NCBI GenBank assembly: GCA_964388275.1
Contig: CAYLZD010000061.1
Coordinates: 1 to 13,806 of the forward strand
Reading direction: 5' to 3'
From: JARYLZ01 sp964388275
GTDB taxonomy: Bacteria > Bacteroidota > Ignavibacteria > SZUA-365
Length of the DNA stretch: 13,806 nt
Shown one piece after another: positions 1 through 7,645 of this stretch; positions within the stretch are counted from its first letter, which is position 1, and each line of letters begins with the position of its first letter. Made by a program: the position numbers and the translations under genes. Under the pieces are notes generated by a model, which worked only from the letters and a program-made list of their open reading frames with translations, was not told where the DNA came from and did not search any database.

Positions 1-9
1 CTTTTGCTC

Positions 10-360
10 ACTCGCAGGCGTCCTCGCGGCAACTTGCTCAGGCACTCGTGACAACATGCAACCGTCCTCGTGACGACCTGCACAGCCACTCGCGCATGCT
101 TCCCGGTACTTTATGCCCGCTGACGAACACTCGAAGCACACATGCACAGGCACTCGCGCACGCTTCCCGGCACTTTATGCCCGCTGACGAACACTCGAAG
201 CACACATGCACAGCCACTCGCGCAAACTTGCCGGCTTCCTCGCGGAGGCTCGCACAGCCACTCGCGACAACATGCCGGCGTCCTCGTGAAGACATGCACA
301 GGAGCTCGCGCGTGCGTCCAGGCGCAATATGCGCGCTGACGAGCACCGAAAGCATACTTG
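10..360. repeat. Composite 22-nt-period intergenic repeat array (left copy)
   Basis: The tetramer CTCG recurs at 23, 45, 67 and 89, and again at 217, 239, 261, 283 and 305, each step exactly 22 nt. Two module types alternate, giving a 44-nt super-period. Type A begins CGTCCTCG (or CTTCCTCG) and type B begins CACTCG, and both often carry TGC about 11 nt later. After some B modules comes a longer module C of about 42 nt with the core GCTGACGA (119-126, 183-190, 335-342). The same A, B and C modules recur at 12801-12980. Neither 22, 44 nor 64 nt keeps a reading frame, so the open frames across it are not credible genes. I know of no name for this family. Confidence 0.85.
83..210. repeat. Two direct 64-nt tandem copies inside the left array
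   Basis: Positions 83-146 and 147-210 are head-to-tail copies that match at 61 of 64 positions. They differ at 86/150 (C/G), 97/161 (T/C) and 107/171 (T/C). Each copy is one B module plus one C module. A third copy starts at 211 but diverges after about 15 nt into the A/B pattern. The near-identity suggests a recent local duplication within an older, more degenerate array. Confidence 0.9.
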
Positions 361-434
361 CCATCAGCAATTAGAAACAATGGACGCCGGTCGAAGCACG
401 CCGCGTGTTTTCGATAGAGCGCGGCGCCGCTTCC

Positions 435-1559
435 TCAGTCCCTCATATCGAGCATCAGATCGTAAAGCCCCTGATATTCGGCGCTCATGCGCCGCGCGCT
501 GAAGTCGTTTTCGGCCGACGCGCGGGCGGCGCCGCCGCGAGCCGCCATGACGTCGGGCGCTTCGGCTGACAGACTTCGCAATTGCGCGATGCAGGCCTCC
601 GCGGAAGTCGGCTCGAAGAGCAGGCCGGCCGCGGATGCATTCCTCAGCGCCTCTCTATGCGGAGGGATATCGGAGAGCAGAACCGGCAGGCCCGACGCCA
701 TCGCCTCCAGCACGGCCATGGGCATTCCTTCCGACAGGGACGCCGACACGAAAAGGTCCGCCGCTCTGTAGTACCGGTCGATATCCTTCACCGTATCGCG
801 CACGATGACGGAAGGATGAGCGGCCCGCCGACATTCTTCAGCTAGCGTGCCGCCTCCGATCAGCGCCAGGATCGCATCAGGGATGCGCGCATCGATGAAT
901 GAGCGTATTAGAAACAGCGGGTTCTTCAGAGGAATCAGCACCCCGGCGTACAAAACGAGGAATTTGGATGGATCGAAACCGAGGTCGCGCTTCAATCCGG
1001 CTTTCTCCTCCACCGGAGCGGGCCGGAATTGCTCGGTGTCGATGCCGTTGCGGATCACGAGAGCATCGAGGCCGTGCCTCTCCCTCAGCCGCTCCGAAAG
1101 CGCGGCTGAGACCGCCACCCTGCAAGGTATGCGGCGGAAAGCGGCGATGTGCCGGCGCGCCATCAGCGTCCCGAACACTCGCCCGTATGTGCGCGGATAA
1201 TCTTCGAACGGATAGTTGTGGACCGTGGCGACATGCAGCTTCGAGAGACGGTATTTCAATACGGCCAGATCCGAGCGTATGCCGTGCGTATGTATCAGAT
1301 CGGGCCGCGCCCTCTTCACACCGTCACGCAAAGCGCGGGCGCCGCGCAGCAGCAGGCCCGGGCGCGACAGATCCAGACTCTTGACCTCGATATCCATGGC
1401 GCGGAACTCGTCGAGCAATGAGTCGGCCGGTTCAGGCGACAGTGTAAGGACCTCGGCGGTGAAACGCGAGCGATCCAGGTGACGCAGCAACTGTATCAGC
1501 TGCCTGGTCGGACCGCTGCGTGAAACGGTCGAGGTCATATAGAGAAGCCGTGCATTCAT
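435..1559 (-). CDS. GT4-family glycosyltransferase
   Basis: Retaining GT-B glycosyltransferase of family 4, likely a cytoplasmic enzyme that transfers a sugar from a nucleotide donor to a glycan or lipid-linked acceptor. I place the start at 1559 (374 aa, beginning MNARLLYMTS) because the family usually begins just before the first beta strand and GGTGA lies 4 nt upstream. An in-frame ATG at 1574 would add 5 residues. The N-terminal acceptor domain contains PDLIHTHG near residue 90. The C-terminal donor domain contains a VLYAG strand near residue 205. The family's E-x7-E motif is E277 and E285 in EGMPMAVLE, followed by AMASGLPVLLSD. Length is normal. It lies on the same strand as the GT-C-like gene beyond the tRNA, which suggests a surface-polysaccharide role. 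Donor and acceptor cannot be inferred. Confidence 0.9.
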   Translation of the reverse strand: MNARLLYMTSTVSRSGPTRQLIQLLRHLDRSRFTAEVLTLSPEPADSLLDEFRAMDIEVKSLDLSRPGLLLRGARALRDGVKRARPDLIHTHGIRSDLAVLKYRLSKLHVATVHNYPFEDYPRTYGRVFGTLMARRHIAAFRRIPCRVAVSAALSERLRERHGLDALVIRNGIDTEQFRPAPVEEKAGLKRDLGFDPSKFLVLYAGVLIPLKNPLFLIRSFIDARIPDAILALIGGGTLAEECRRAAHPSVIVRDTVKDIDRYYRAADLFVSASLSEGMPMAVLEAMASGLPVLLSDIPPHREALRNASAAGLLFEPTSAEACIAQLRSLSAEAPDVMAARGGAARASAENDFSARRMSAEYQGLYDLMLDMRD

Positions 1560-1828
1560 GGGATCACCGTACATCAGTTCCGTCGAAACGGCGCCTTAAA
1601 ATACGCAACATGCGTTTCTTCCATAACATGCGCGGATACGTCCGGCCGTTTGGAACGGACCCCTCTCCGCCCGGCGTTATGACGGACGTTCGAATCGCCT
1701 GCTTCCGCTCAGTCACCGCGCGATGCCCGCCTTGTCCGCGGCCACCGGAGATCGGATGGATATGAAGCAATCAGGACACGGCAATTTGCTTCTTTACCGG
1801 AAAAGTGCGATTTTTACCGCGGAAATAT
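1560..1828. other. Intergenic stretch between GT4 gene and tRNA-Asn
   Basis: No credible gene is seen. The short frame on the minus strand (1564-1770) is rich in Arg, Gly and Thr with no recognisable fold. The only local structure I see is a weak 5-bp inverted repeat (GTCCG and CGGAC) near 1639-1660. The promoters for the GT4 gene and the tRNA must lie here, but I cannot assign boxes with confidence. Confidence 0.4.
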
Positions 1829-1901
1829 TCCTCGATAGCTCAATCGGTAGAGCATGCGGCTGTTAACCGCAGGGTTGTAGGTTCGAGTCCTACTCGAGGA
1901 G
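1829..1901 (+). tRNA. tRNA-Asn (anticodon GTT)
   Basis: A complete cloverleaf can be drawn. The acceptor arms TCCTCGA (1829-1835) and TCGAGGA (1894-1900) pair perfectly, with discriminator G1901. The D-arm is GCTC/GAGC (1838-1853). The anticodon stem TGCGG/CCGCA surrounds loop CTGTTAA, with anticodon GTT at 1862-1864. The variable loop is GGGTT. The T-arm is GTAGG/CCTAC around TTCGAGT. The bases after the discriminator are CGA, so the CCA tail is not encoded and must be added by a nucleotidyltransferase. It lies between two minus-strand glycosyltransferase genes and faces the opposite way. Confidence 0.97.
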
Positions 1902-2089
1902 CGAAAAAGAAGATTGATCGGAATCCCAGGAGGATCGTACGCTGAAGATCCCATGGCACAATCCTTTATGCCATCCTACCCGTTGTCCGGAAATTACCGG
2001 TGGATGCAAATGAAACAGCTCGCACGGCTGCTGTTTCCTAATACGAATAGCAGGTACTCTGCCGCTGCGCCGCCGCACCCAGCCCCTCA
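1902..2089. other. Gap between tRNA-Asn and GT-C gene
   Basis: I see no gene, tRNA or strong hairpin here. A short plus-strand frame starting near 1953 follows an AGGAGG, but the spacing is about 19 nt, the peptide has no recognisable features, and it runs into the end of the neighbouring gene, so I do not call it. No integrase or attachment-site duplication of the tRNA 3' end is visible within the window. Confidence 0.4.
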
Positions 2090-3592
2090 TCAATAGTCCG
2101 GGACTCTTTCAAAAATCCTGTAATTACTCGATTCCCGCACCGCTTTATAGTGCTTTTCGAGAAACGATCTCAATTCGGGGAACTCTCCAGACGTGTCCGG
2201 TCCGGCGGGCGATGGTTTATTCTGAAGCACTTCAATTATGAATCTCGGTCTCTTCGATCCGAGTTCGTTTATGAACTCACGGCGCAGCGCCCGTATATAT
2301 GGATCGCCGACATGATGATAAAAATGGAAGTCATACATGAACCTCGTCGCAAGCGGCGCTCTTGACATCAACATGCCGTGTACTGCTCCTCCCGTCCAGT
2401 CGAGCGGTTGGACGGAATCACCCGGCTTGATGCGGGACGAAAGGAAATTATGCACGTCATCCGGCACACCGGCCTTCAGCCGCGTGTCTCCTGCGTTGCC
2501 ATTCGTCCATACGCCCGGGTAAAAGGACAGCAACCAGAGCAGAAAGACCACGGCGAGCGGAGCGTAGTTCCTGGAGCCGCGGTTTTCGGGTGAAAGCCGC
2601 GAAACCGTGAACGAAGCCGAGCACAACGCGATGTATGAAAAGGGTATCCAATGGTAAGTCCAAAACTGACCCGCCGCGGCAGGGTATAATGCTCCCGCCG
2701 CCAGTAGACTGAATAAGAGCCATGAAAGCCGTTTTTGCCGCTCAATTCCGCGCAAAATACACAGGCCGGTGACGGCCATCGGCAGCAGGAAGGTGTCCAA
2801 TCCGACCCGGGTCGAGGACAGGACGTAACTCAGGCGCGCAAGGCCGCCGATCGGCTGATGACTCCCGCTCATGTGCGTATAGAGCGGCCAATAGTTCAAC
2901 GCGATGTCGAGAAACGGGCGCAGGCTTCCGGTCCACAGAAGATAACAGAAAGCGGCCACGAGCGGTATGGATACGCCTGCGGTCAGGGACGCGACGCGAT
3001 AGCGCACAGCCATGGTTTTGCCGCCCTCGGCGCCTTGAATTACCAGGAGGGGCAAACACAAGAGCAGAAACTGCGGTTTGATCAAGATGGTCGACGCGGT
3101 TAAAAAACCGACCGACAGATACGGTAAAATGTGTCTGAAACGGATTCCACCGGTAGCGATCGCCAGCATCCATACGAACGGGACCAATGCCAGGTACTCC
3201 CGCTGCAAACTCATCACGGGTCCATGGGACAGGTACCAGATTGAAAAAGCGGCGGCGGCCGTAAAAGCGGACAGTTTCCCGATACGCCGCATCCATAAAT
3301 AGGTAGAAAATCCGATGCTCGCCAGACACAAGAGGTCGAATATGCGGAATCCCAGATCATTCCAACCGAAGACGGTTCCCATCGCCCACATGACAAAGTA
3401 AGTACCGGGCAGGTTCATGTCGAAAAAGTCGCGGTACGGCACCATCCCCTGCTCGATCAACCATCCGGTATAAACCATCAGAGGAGAATCATGCTCATAT
3501 CGCCAGTTGAGCGACGCTGCGCATGACGCCAGGAGCATTGCCGCGGCAACTGCGATGGACACCCTGTTGAAGCGAGATAGCCTTGTGGTCAT
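2090..3592 (-). CDS. Multi-pass membrane protein, GT-C glycosyltransferase-like
   Basis: About 500 aa when started at 3592 (MTTRLSRFNR). An upstream in-frame ATG at 3706 would add 38 residues of non-membrane character that overlap the divergent gene's leader. A first hydrophobic segment (about residues 11-28) is followed by a loop with E33-H34-D35 and then VPYRDFFDMN (D55, D58). Acidic residues in the first extracytoplasmic loop are typical of GT-C enzymes that use polyprenyl-phosphate sugars (ArnT/PMT-like). Around ten further hydrophobic segments follow, then a soluble C-terminal region of about 130 residues. No Shine-Dalgarno is evident at either start. It probably transfers a sugar to lipid, glycan or protein on the outer face of the inner membrane. 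The substrate is unknown, and other polytopic families of unknown function remain possible. Confidence 0.72.
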   Translation of the reverse strand: MTTRLSRFNRVSIAVAAAMLLASCAASLNWRYEHDSPLMVYTGWLIEQGMVPYRDFFDMNLPGTYFVMWAMGTVFGWNDLGFRIFDLLCLASIGFSTYLWMRRIGKLSAFTAAAAFSIWYLSHGPVMSLQREYLALVPFVWMLAIATGGIRFRHILPYLSVGFLTASTILIKPQFLLLCLPLLVIQGAEGGKTMAVRYRVASLTAGVSIPLVAAFCYLLWTGSLRPFLDIALNYWPLYTHMSGSHQPIGGLARLSYVLSSTRVGLDTFLLPMAVTGLCILRGIERQKRLSWLLFSLLAAGALYPAAAGQFWTYHWIPFSYIALCSASFTVSRLSPENRGSRNYAPLAVVFLLWLLSFYPGVWTNGNAGDTRLKAGVPDDVHNFLSSRIKPGDSVQPLDWTGGAVHGMLMSRAPLATRFMYDFHFYHHVGDPYIRALRREFINELGSKRPRFIIEVLQNKPSPAGPDTSGEFPELRSFLEKHYKAVRESSNYRIFERVPDY

Positions 3593-3776
3593 TTTATTGT
3601 CAAACGATCGAGGCGCTTCCCCGGCATTGCATGAGGATAAAAGTACCGATTCCCTGGATGCCGTTCCAAATGGAACCTTGCCGCCGGCGAAATGAATCAT
3701 GCGCATCGGCGGCGCAGCGCACAGTAAGGGACAAGTTCTTCCTGTTCAGCGAAAGTCTGCGCGGACGTATATTGCG

Positions 3777-3803
3777 CCGGAGGACGCGTCAGGCGTCCGC
3801 CGG
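3777..3803 (+). promoter_or_regulatory. Leader hairpin upstream of the CoA-binding gene
   Basis: The arms CCGGAGGACGC (3777-3787) and GCGTCCGCCGG (3793-3803) pair at 10 of 11 positions around a 5-nt loop. The hairpin ends 31 nt before the ATG at 3835, inside the 242-nt divergent gap with the GT-C gene. No T-tract follows on either strand, so it is not a standard terminator. It could be an mRNA leader structure or an operator palindrome. No function is assigned. Confidence 0.45.
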
Positions 3804-3834
3804 AACGGATCGAATCACAGGCGAAGAGAAAACC

Positions 3835-4302
3835 ATGGTTTCACTATCCAGCATCGACGATTTCCTTTCCAGGAAGCATATCGCATTCATCGGACTTTCA
3901 CGCGATCCAAAGCATTTCAGCCGCATGCTCTACAAGGAGTTCCGCAAAAGAAGCATAGAGGTATCCCCGGTCAATCCAAACACGGATTCGATCGACGGGG
4001 CCGCATGCTTCAAATCGGTGTCGGAATTGCCGCAGGGTATCGACGCGGCGCTGCTGCTGCTCCCGAAGGGCGAGGTGACGGAAACCCTCCGTTCCTGCGC
4101 CGGGCGAGGAATAAAGGACGTCTGGGTTTACGGTGTGATGGGCGAGAAAGAAGTGCCCGCGGATGCGATCGCCGCCGCCAGTGAACTCGGCATGAACCTG
4201 ATCCCCGGATTCTGTCCTTTTATGTTCCTCAAGGACGCCCCCTTTCCGCACCGGTTGCATGGATGGATATGGCGTTTGCTGGGGAAGATTCCGGCGAAGT
4301 AG
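3835..4302 (+). CDS. CoA-binding-domain protein (CoA_binding_2 / YccU-like)
   Basis: 155-aa single-domain protein with a Rossmann-like CoA-binding fold, like the stand-alone homologues of the succinyl-CoA synthetase alpha N-terminal domain. The nucleotide loop is visible as IAFIGLSRDPKHFSR (about residues 16-30). It is followed by VSPVNPN near residue 45, the DAALLLLP strand, and VWVYGVMGEKE, which sits where the family has its VWLQ/G strand. The C-terminus has GFCPFMFLKD then FPHRLHGW, as seen in some CoA-binding relatives. I choose the ATG at 3835 because the domain begins just after it. The open frame upstream to 3583 reads as unstructured Arg-rich sequence. The Shine-Dalgarno is weak (GAAGAG). 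The physiological role of the family is poorly known, and no partner enzyme is adjacent. Confidence 0.85.
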   Translation: MVSLSSIDDFLSRKHIAFIGLSRDPKHFSRMLYKEFRKRSIEVSPVNPNTDSIDGAACFKSVSELPQGIDAALLLLPKGEVTETLRSCAGRGIKDVWVYGVMGEKEVPADAIAAASELGMNLIPGFCPFMFLKDAPFPHRLHGWIWRLLGKIPAK

Positions 4303-4414
4303 CGGCGTAACAACGTGACAACGTTGCAACGATGCGACGCGAGCATGTGGCCAGGCGGAAGAGCGGAAGAATTCTGAAACGGATCTTTTACGGCTGTCCG
4401 GCAGGTGCGCGGAA
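4303..4414. repeat. Short CAACG-rich degenerate repeats before the NlpC gene
   Basis: Between 4310 and 4340 the sequence repeats AACAACGTG, ACAACGTTG, CAACGATG and CGACG at roughly 9-11-nt steps and includes the palindrome CAACGTTG. The composition resembles the AACGTTC heptamer array at 12747. It may be a vestige of a dispersed intergenic repeat or simply low-complexity sequence. Confidence 0.35.
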
Positions 4415-4939
4415 ATGTTGAGTTTGTCCGGCGCCGGGAAAAGCGCGGCGTTTTTCATCGCCTTGTCGGCGTTTGTAATCGGCGGCTGCGGAACGTCGAA
4501 GCGCGCCGTTGAATCCGAGCGGGAGACCGGGAATCTGACCCCATCCCGCCGCGCGATAGTCAAGGAGGCGAAAGCGTGGCTCGGTACTCCGTACCGGGGG
4601 GGCGGCGGCGACAAGAGCGGCACGGACTGTTCAGGACTGGTATACCGTGTGTTCGGCCGCTCGGGCATCAAACTCCCGCGCATCGCGGCCGACATGTTCG
4701 CAAAAGGCAAGGCGGTTGCCATGCGCGACATCTGTCCGGGCGACCTCGTCTTTTTTCGCAATACGGCGGGCCGCGGCATCACGCACGTGGGAATCGCGAT
4801 CGGCGGAGCGTCCTTTATCCACAGTTCCACGTCCCGCGGAGTGATCGTGTCGCGCCTCGACGAAAGTTATTACAAGCGGCATTACGCGGGAGCGCGCAAT
4901 GTGCTGGGCCGATGCGCGGGAGCCGGCGCCGCCGATTGA
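4415..4939 (+). CDS. NlpC/P60-family peptidoglycan endopeptidase lipoprotein
   Basis: 174-aa exported cell-wall hydrolase, predicted to cut the stem peptide of peptidoglycan (usually gamma-D-glutamyl-diaminopimelate bonds). The N-terminus has Lys9, then a hydrophobic stretch (11-22) and a lipobox-like IGGC with Cys25, so it is probably a membrane-anchored lipoprotein. The NlpC/P60 domain fills residues 45-165. LGTPYRGGG is followed by GTDCSGL with the nucleophile Cys72. The PGDLVFF strand follows, then His124 in THVGIAI and His136 in FIHSS as the rest of the catalytic set. All key residues are present and the length is typical of Spr-like enzymes. It ends 27 nt before the convergent secreted-protein gene, with no obvious terminator between them. 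Confidence 0.92.
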   Translation: MLSLSGAGKSAAFFIALSAFVIGGCGTSKRAVESERETGNLTPSRRAIVKEAKAWLGTPYRGGGGDKSGTDCSGLVYRVFGRSGIKLPRIAADMFAKGKAVAMRDICPGDLVFFRNTAGRGITHVGIAIGGASFIHSSTSRGVIVSRLDESYYKRHYAGARNVLGRCAGAGAAD

Positions 4940-4966
4940 ATCCGGCTCGCGTCCGCGCTCCCCGGC

Positions 4967-6037
4967 TTACCTGCTTATGACGAAAGGCCTCGTCAAAGCC
5001 GTCCCGGAAGCAGTAAGGCGCAGATGGTATACGCCGGCTGCGAGACCCGTGACGTCCAGACGCCGCTCGTGCTTTCCCGCCTCGAAATCCCCGTCCGCCG
5101 CGACGCGCACGCTACGCCCGCCGGCGTCGAACATCTCGATCCGCGCATGTCCCGCATGCTTCAATTCGAACGGCAGAGTCAGCAGCGAGTTGCCCGGACT
5201 CGGATAGGGCCTGCCGAGTTTGATACCCGCGGGAAGAGCCAGTATATCGCCGCCTGAAACGCTTCCGAGCGTGATAAAAGCGTTCATGTACAGTGCCGGC
5301 GAGAAAAACTTCGTGCTATCCTCCGCATCCACGAAACGGCCGTGCATATGCACAGGGACGAGCGTGCCTCCGATATTCCACATCATGTGCGAACGCGCGA
5401 GTTCGGGAGATATGTTGTCGAGCGTGCCCGGCCGTGTATCCGTGTATATGCCGAAAAGGCTGGTAAAAGCGGAATCCGCGTAGGGTTCCGCAACGATGTG
5501 GAAGTTGCGCGATACCGGCTTGCCGTTGAACACCACAGCCACCATGCGTCCCGTATCCTGCTCGCCGGCAAAGAGAAAAGCCGAGTCGCTCACGGCCGCA
5601 TTCCTTCCTGCCCAGTAATCCGGATAGTGGTAGAGCTGCGGATCGGCGCTGACTCTCTTGCGGAGCGTGTTGCGCCAGACATCGAAACGCATTCTTCCCA
5701 CCGGCAATTCGCGCACGTACACATGAATTGAATCGAGGCGGCCCGTGTCCGCGGGCAGGTCGAAACGCTGCCCGATGTTGAGCGTCGTGAACTGGCCGTA
5801 ATTGGCCGGCACGCGCCACAACAGGGGGGCAAGACTCGAATCATGATAATAAAGAGAAATCGTGGCGGGATCCGCCGCAAGCGGCGCGGATGAAACGGCG
5901 CCCGGGATTCGTTCCACCGGCGTGGCGACGATGCCGGCTGGTAGCAGGTTATCGAACCAAGAGGGATCCGCGATCTGACCGTTCATGATCCCCGCGGAAA
6001 GAACCCACATCAATGAAAGCAGAAAAATAGATCTCAT
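4967..6037 (-). CDS. Secreted protein with FlgD-like / Por-type C-terminal sorting domain
   Basis: 356-aa protein starting MRSIFLLSLMW, with a signal peptide ending near residue 20. The sequence AAGAGGTGGATGATG holds two tandem ATGs. The second (6037) has better spacing from GAGG than the first (6040). The middle is rich in predicted beta strands (for example RLDSIHVYVRELPVGRMRFD) and I do not recognise it. The last 85 residues, from about LGRPYPSPGN to the end, contain ARIEMFDAGGRSVR and then LDVTGLAAGVYHLRL, ending FVISR. This pattern is typical of FlgD-like or type IX secretion C-terminal domains in FCB-group bacteria. It lies 42 nt downstream of citF on the same strand and could be read through from it. 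Its function is unknown, and a structural or surface role is the best guess. Confidence 0.75.
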   Translation of the reverse strand: MRSIFLLSLMWVLSAGIMNGQIADPSWFDNLLPAGIVATPVERIPGAVSSAPLAADPATISLYYHDSSLAPLLWRVPANYGQFTTLNIGQRFDLPADTGRLDSIHVYVRELPVGRMRFDVWRNTLRKRVSADPQLYHYPDYWAGRNAAVSDSAFLFAGEQDTGRMVAVVFNGKPVSRNFHIVAEPYADSAFTSLFGIYTDTRPGTLDNISPELARSHMMWNIGGTLVPVHMHGRFVDAEDSTKFFSPALYMNAFITLGSVSGGDILALPAGIKLGRPYPSPGNSLLTLPFELKHAGHARIEMFDAGGRSVRVAADGDFEAGKHERRLDVTGLAAGVYHLRLTASGTALTRPFVISR

Positions 6038-6082
6038 CATCCACCTCTTTGAAAGAAGAATTGCCGGAATACGAAACTGGAA

Positions 6083-7645
6083 TCAGCCGGCCGGATTCAC
6101 CGCCTTTACCACGTCCAGCACTGTGCCGTCGACCCATTTGACGGCGGCTACGATTTTGTCCTCGAACATCGGTTTGCGCGGCTTGCCGCCGCAGATTTTC
6201 TCGACGGCGCCTTGCAGATTCTCGATGCTCGTCACGGGCAGACCGCTGCCCTTCACGGCTTCGATCAGGTCCCGGCGCAGCGGGTTGACGGCGATTCCGC
6301 GCTCGGTGACGATGACGTCCACCAGTTCCCCGGGACCGCAGAGGGTGGTCACCTCGTCGACTATCACGGGGATGCGGTCGCGGAAACTCGGTATCGGAAG
6401 TATCGTGCATTTCGAGAACAGGCAGTTCTGCCAGCCGCCGATGCCGTGCAGCAGCCGCCCGTCGCTGTGCGTGACAACGTTGGCGTTGAAAGCGAGGTCC
6501 ACCTCCGTGGCGCCGAGCACCACGATATCCACCATGGACGCCACGTTGCCCTTGCCGTGATAGTTGTAGCTGACGAAAGGATTCGTGTGAACATGCCTGG
6601 GATTTTCGCGCATGGAGCGCACGCCTTCTAGATCGAAGGTCTGTCCGTCGAGTATGTAATCCGTCAAGCCCTCCTCGAGCATCTCCACGAGGTACTTCGT
6701 GCTGCCGCCTCTGACGAAGCGCGCCCTGACTTTGCGGCGCTTCATGATCTCCTTCAGATAAATGGCGAAGGCGAGCGCCGTCCCACCGGCGCCGGCCTGG
6801 AAGGAGAAGCCGTCGCGCACCAGCCCCGCCGCTTCGACGAAGCGGGCCGTCAGTTCGGCGATGAGAAGACGGTCCGGACTGCGCGTGATATTCGTGGTTC
6901 CGGAAACTATCTTCGATGGTTCGCCTATGGCATCCGCCACAACGACGAAATCCACGTGGTTGCCCTGAATCTGCCAGGGGACGCAGGGAAAAGGTATGAG
7001 GTTGTCCGTGACCACGATGACCCGGTCCGCGTACTGGGAATCCGCGAGAGCGAAACCCAGTCCGCCGCAGGCAGAAGGCCCCATGACTCCGTTGGCGTTG
7101 CCGAAGGGATCGCAAGCCGGAGCGGCGATGACGGCGATGTCGATGCGCACCTCTCCGTCCTGTATCGCCTGATATCTCCCGCCATGCGAGCGGAGCACGC
7201 CCATGCCGCGCATCTTGCCCGAGGATGCGTAATCTCCGAGAGGACCGTTCATGGATCCTTCGATATGGTGTATCACGCCGGATTCGAGGTGAGCGATCAG
7301 CGGAGCATGGCAGGGGAAGGCCGCGGAGGGGAACCATCGCAGATCCCGCACTCCCATCTCGGCCGCGATGTCGAAGATTCGGTTGGCGACCAGATCGCCG
7401 TTTCTGAAATGATGATGCGTCGAAATCGTCATGCCGTCGCGGAGTCCGCATGCTTCGAGAGCGCTTCGCAGATCGGCTTTGACCTTGTTGCCGTCCGGCG
7501 GATAGTCCTTGCAGCTGGCGATGACTGGCGAGGCCTTGCCGCCTGAAGGTTTCCAGGCGCCGACCCCGCGATATGGAACGGCATCACGCCCGTTGATGGA
7601 GGTAACCACCCGGCGGCCCGCGGCGTTGAGCGTTAATTCAGACAT
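6083..7645 (-). CDS. citF: Citrate lyase alpha subunit (citrate CoA-transferase)
   Basis: 520-aa alpha subunit of citrate lyase, close to the usual length of about 510. It swaps the acetyl group on the acyl-carrier protein for citrate, giving citryl-ACP, which the beta subunit then cleaves. The start at 7645 (MSELTLNAAG) has GAGGAGG 5 nt upstream. Visible motifs include THHHFRNGD (76-84), FGNANG (181-186), SACGGLG (191-197) followed by the VIVVTDNL strand, and a C-terminal IVTERGIAVNP typical of CoA-transferase-fold enzymes. It overlaps the 3' end of citDE by 8 nt, indicating translational coupling and stoichiometric synthesis. A citramalate lyase alpha subunit would look very similar and cannot be excluded. 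Confidence 0.94.
   Translation of the reverse strand: MSELTLNAAGRRVVTSINGRDAVPYRGVGAWKPSGGKASPVIASCKDYPPDGNKVKADLRSALEACGLRDGMTISTHHHFRNGDLVANRIFDIAAEMGVRDLRWFPSAAFPCHAPLIAHLESGVIHHIEGSMNGPLGDYASSGKMRGMGVLRSHGGRYQAIQDGEVRIDIAVIAAPACDPFGNANGVMGPSACGGLGFALADSQYADRVIVVTDNLIPFPCVPWQIQGNHVDFVVVADAIGEPSKIVSGTTNITRSPDRLLIAELTARFVEAAGLVRDGFSFQAGAGGTALAFAIYLKEIMKRRKVRARFVRGGSTKYLVEMLEEGLTDYILDGQTFDLEGVRSMRENPRHVHTNPFVSYNYHGKGNVASMVDIVVLGATEVDLAFNANVVTHSDGRLLHGIGGWQNCLFSKCTILPIPSFRDRIPVIVDEVTTLCGPGELVDVIVTERGIAVNPLRRDLIEAVKGSGLPVTSIENLQGAVEKICGGKPRKPMFEDKIVAAVKWVDGTVLDVVKAVNPAG

Noticed and set aside
10..360. CRISPR array
   Set aside because: The repeats are contiguous 22-nt modules with degenerate sequence. 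There are no unique spacers of uniform length between identical repeats, and no cas genes are in the window.
38..380. Several overlapping Cys/Arg-rich reading frames in the left repeat array
   Set aside because: They arise on both strands from a 22/64-nt repeat that does not preserve frame, and no protein features are visible.
1829..1901. tRNA-Asn as an integration site of a genomic island
   Set aside because: No integrase gene and no second copy of the tRNA 3' end are visible in the window.
3583..3834. 84-residue N-terminal extension of the CoA-binding protein
   Set aside because: The extension is Arg-rich, covers the leader hairpin and the divergent promoter, and is not part of the domain. 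The ATG at 3835 sits just before the fold begins.
5949..7451. 500-codon minus-strand frame overlapping citF
   Set aside because: It is a shadow of citF in another frame, very rich in Arg, Gly and His, with no domain. The citF frame carries clear family motifs.
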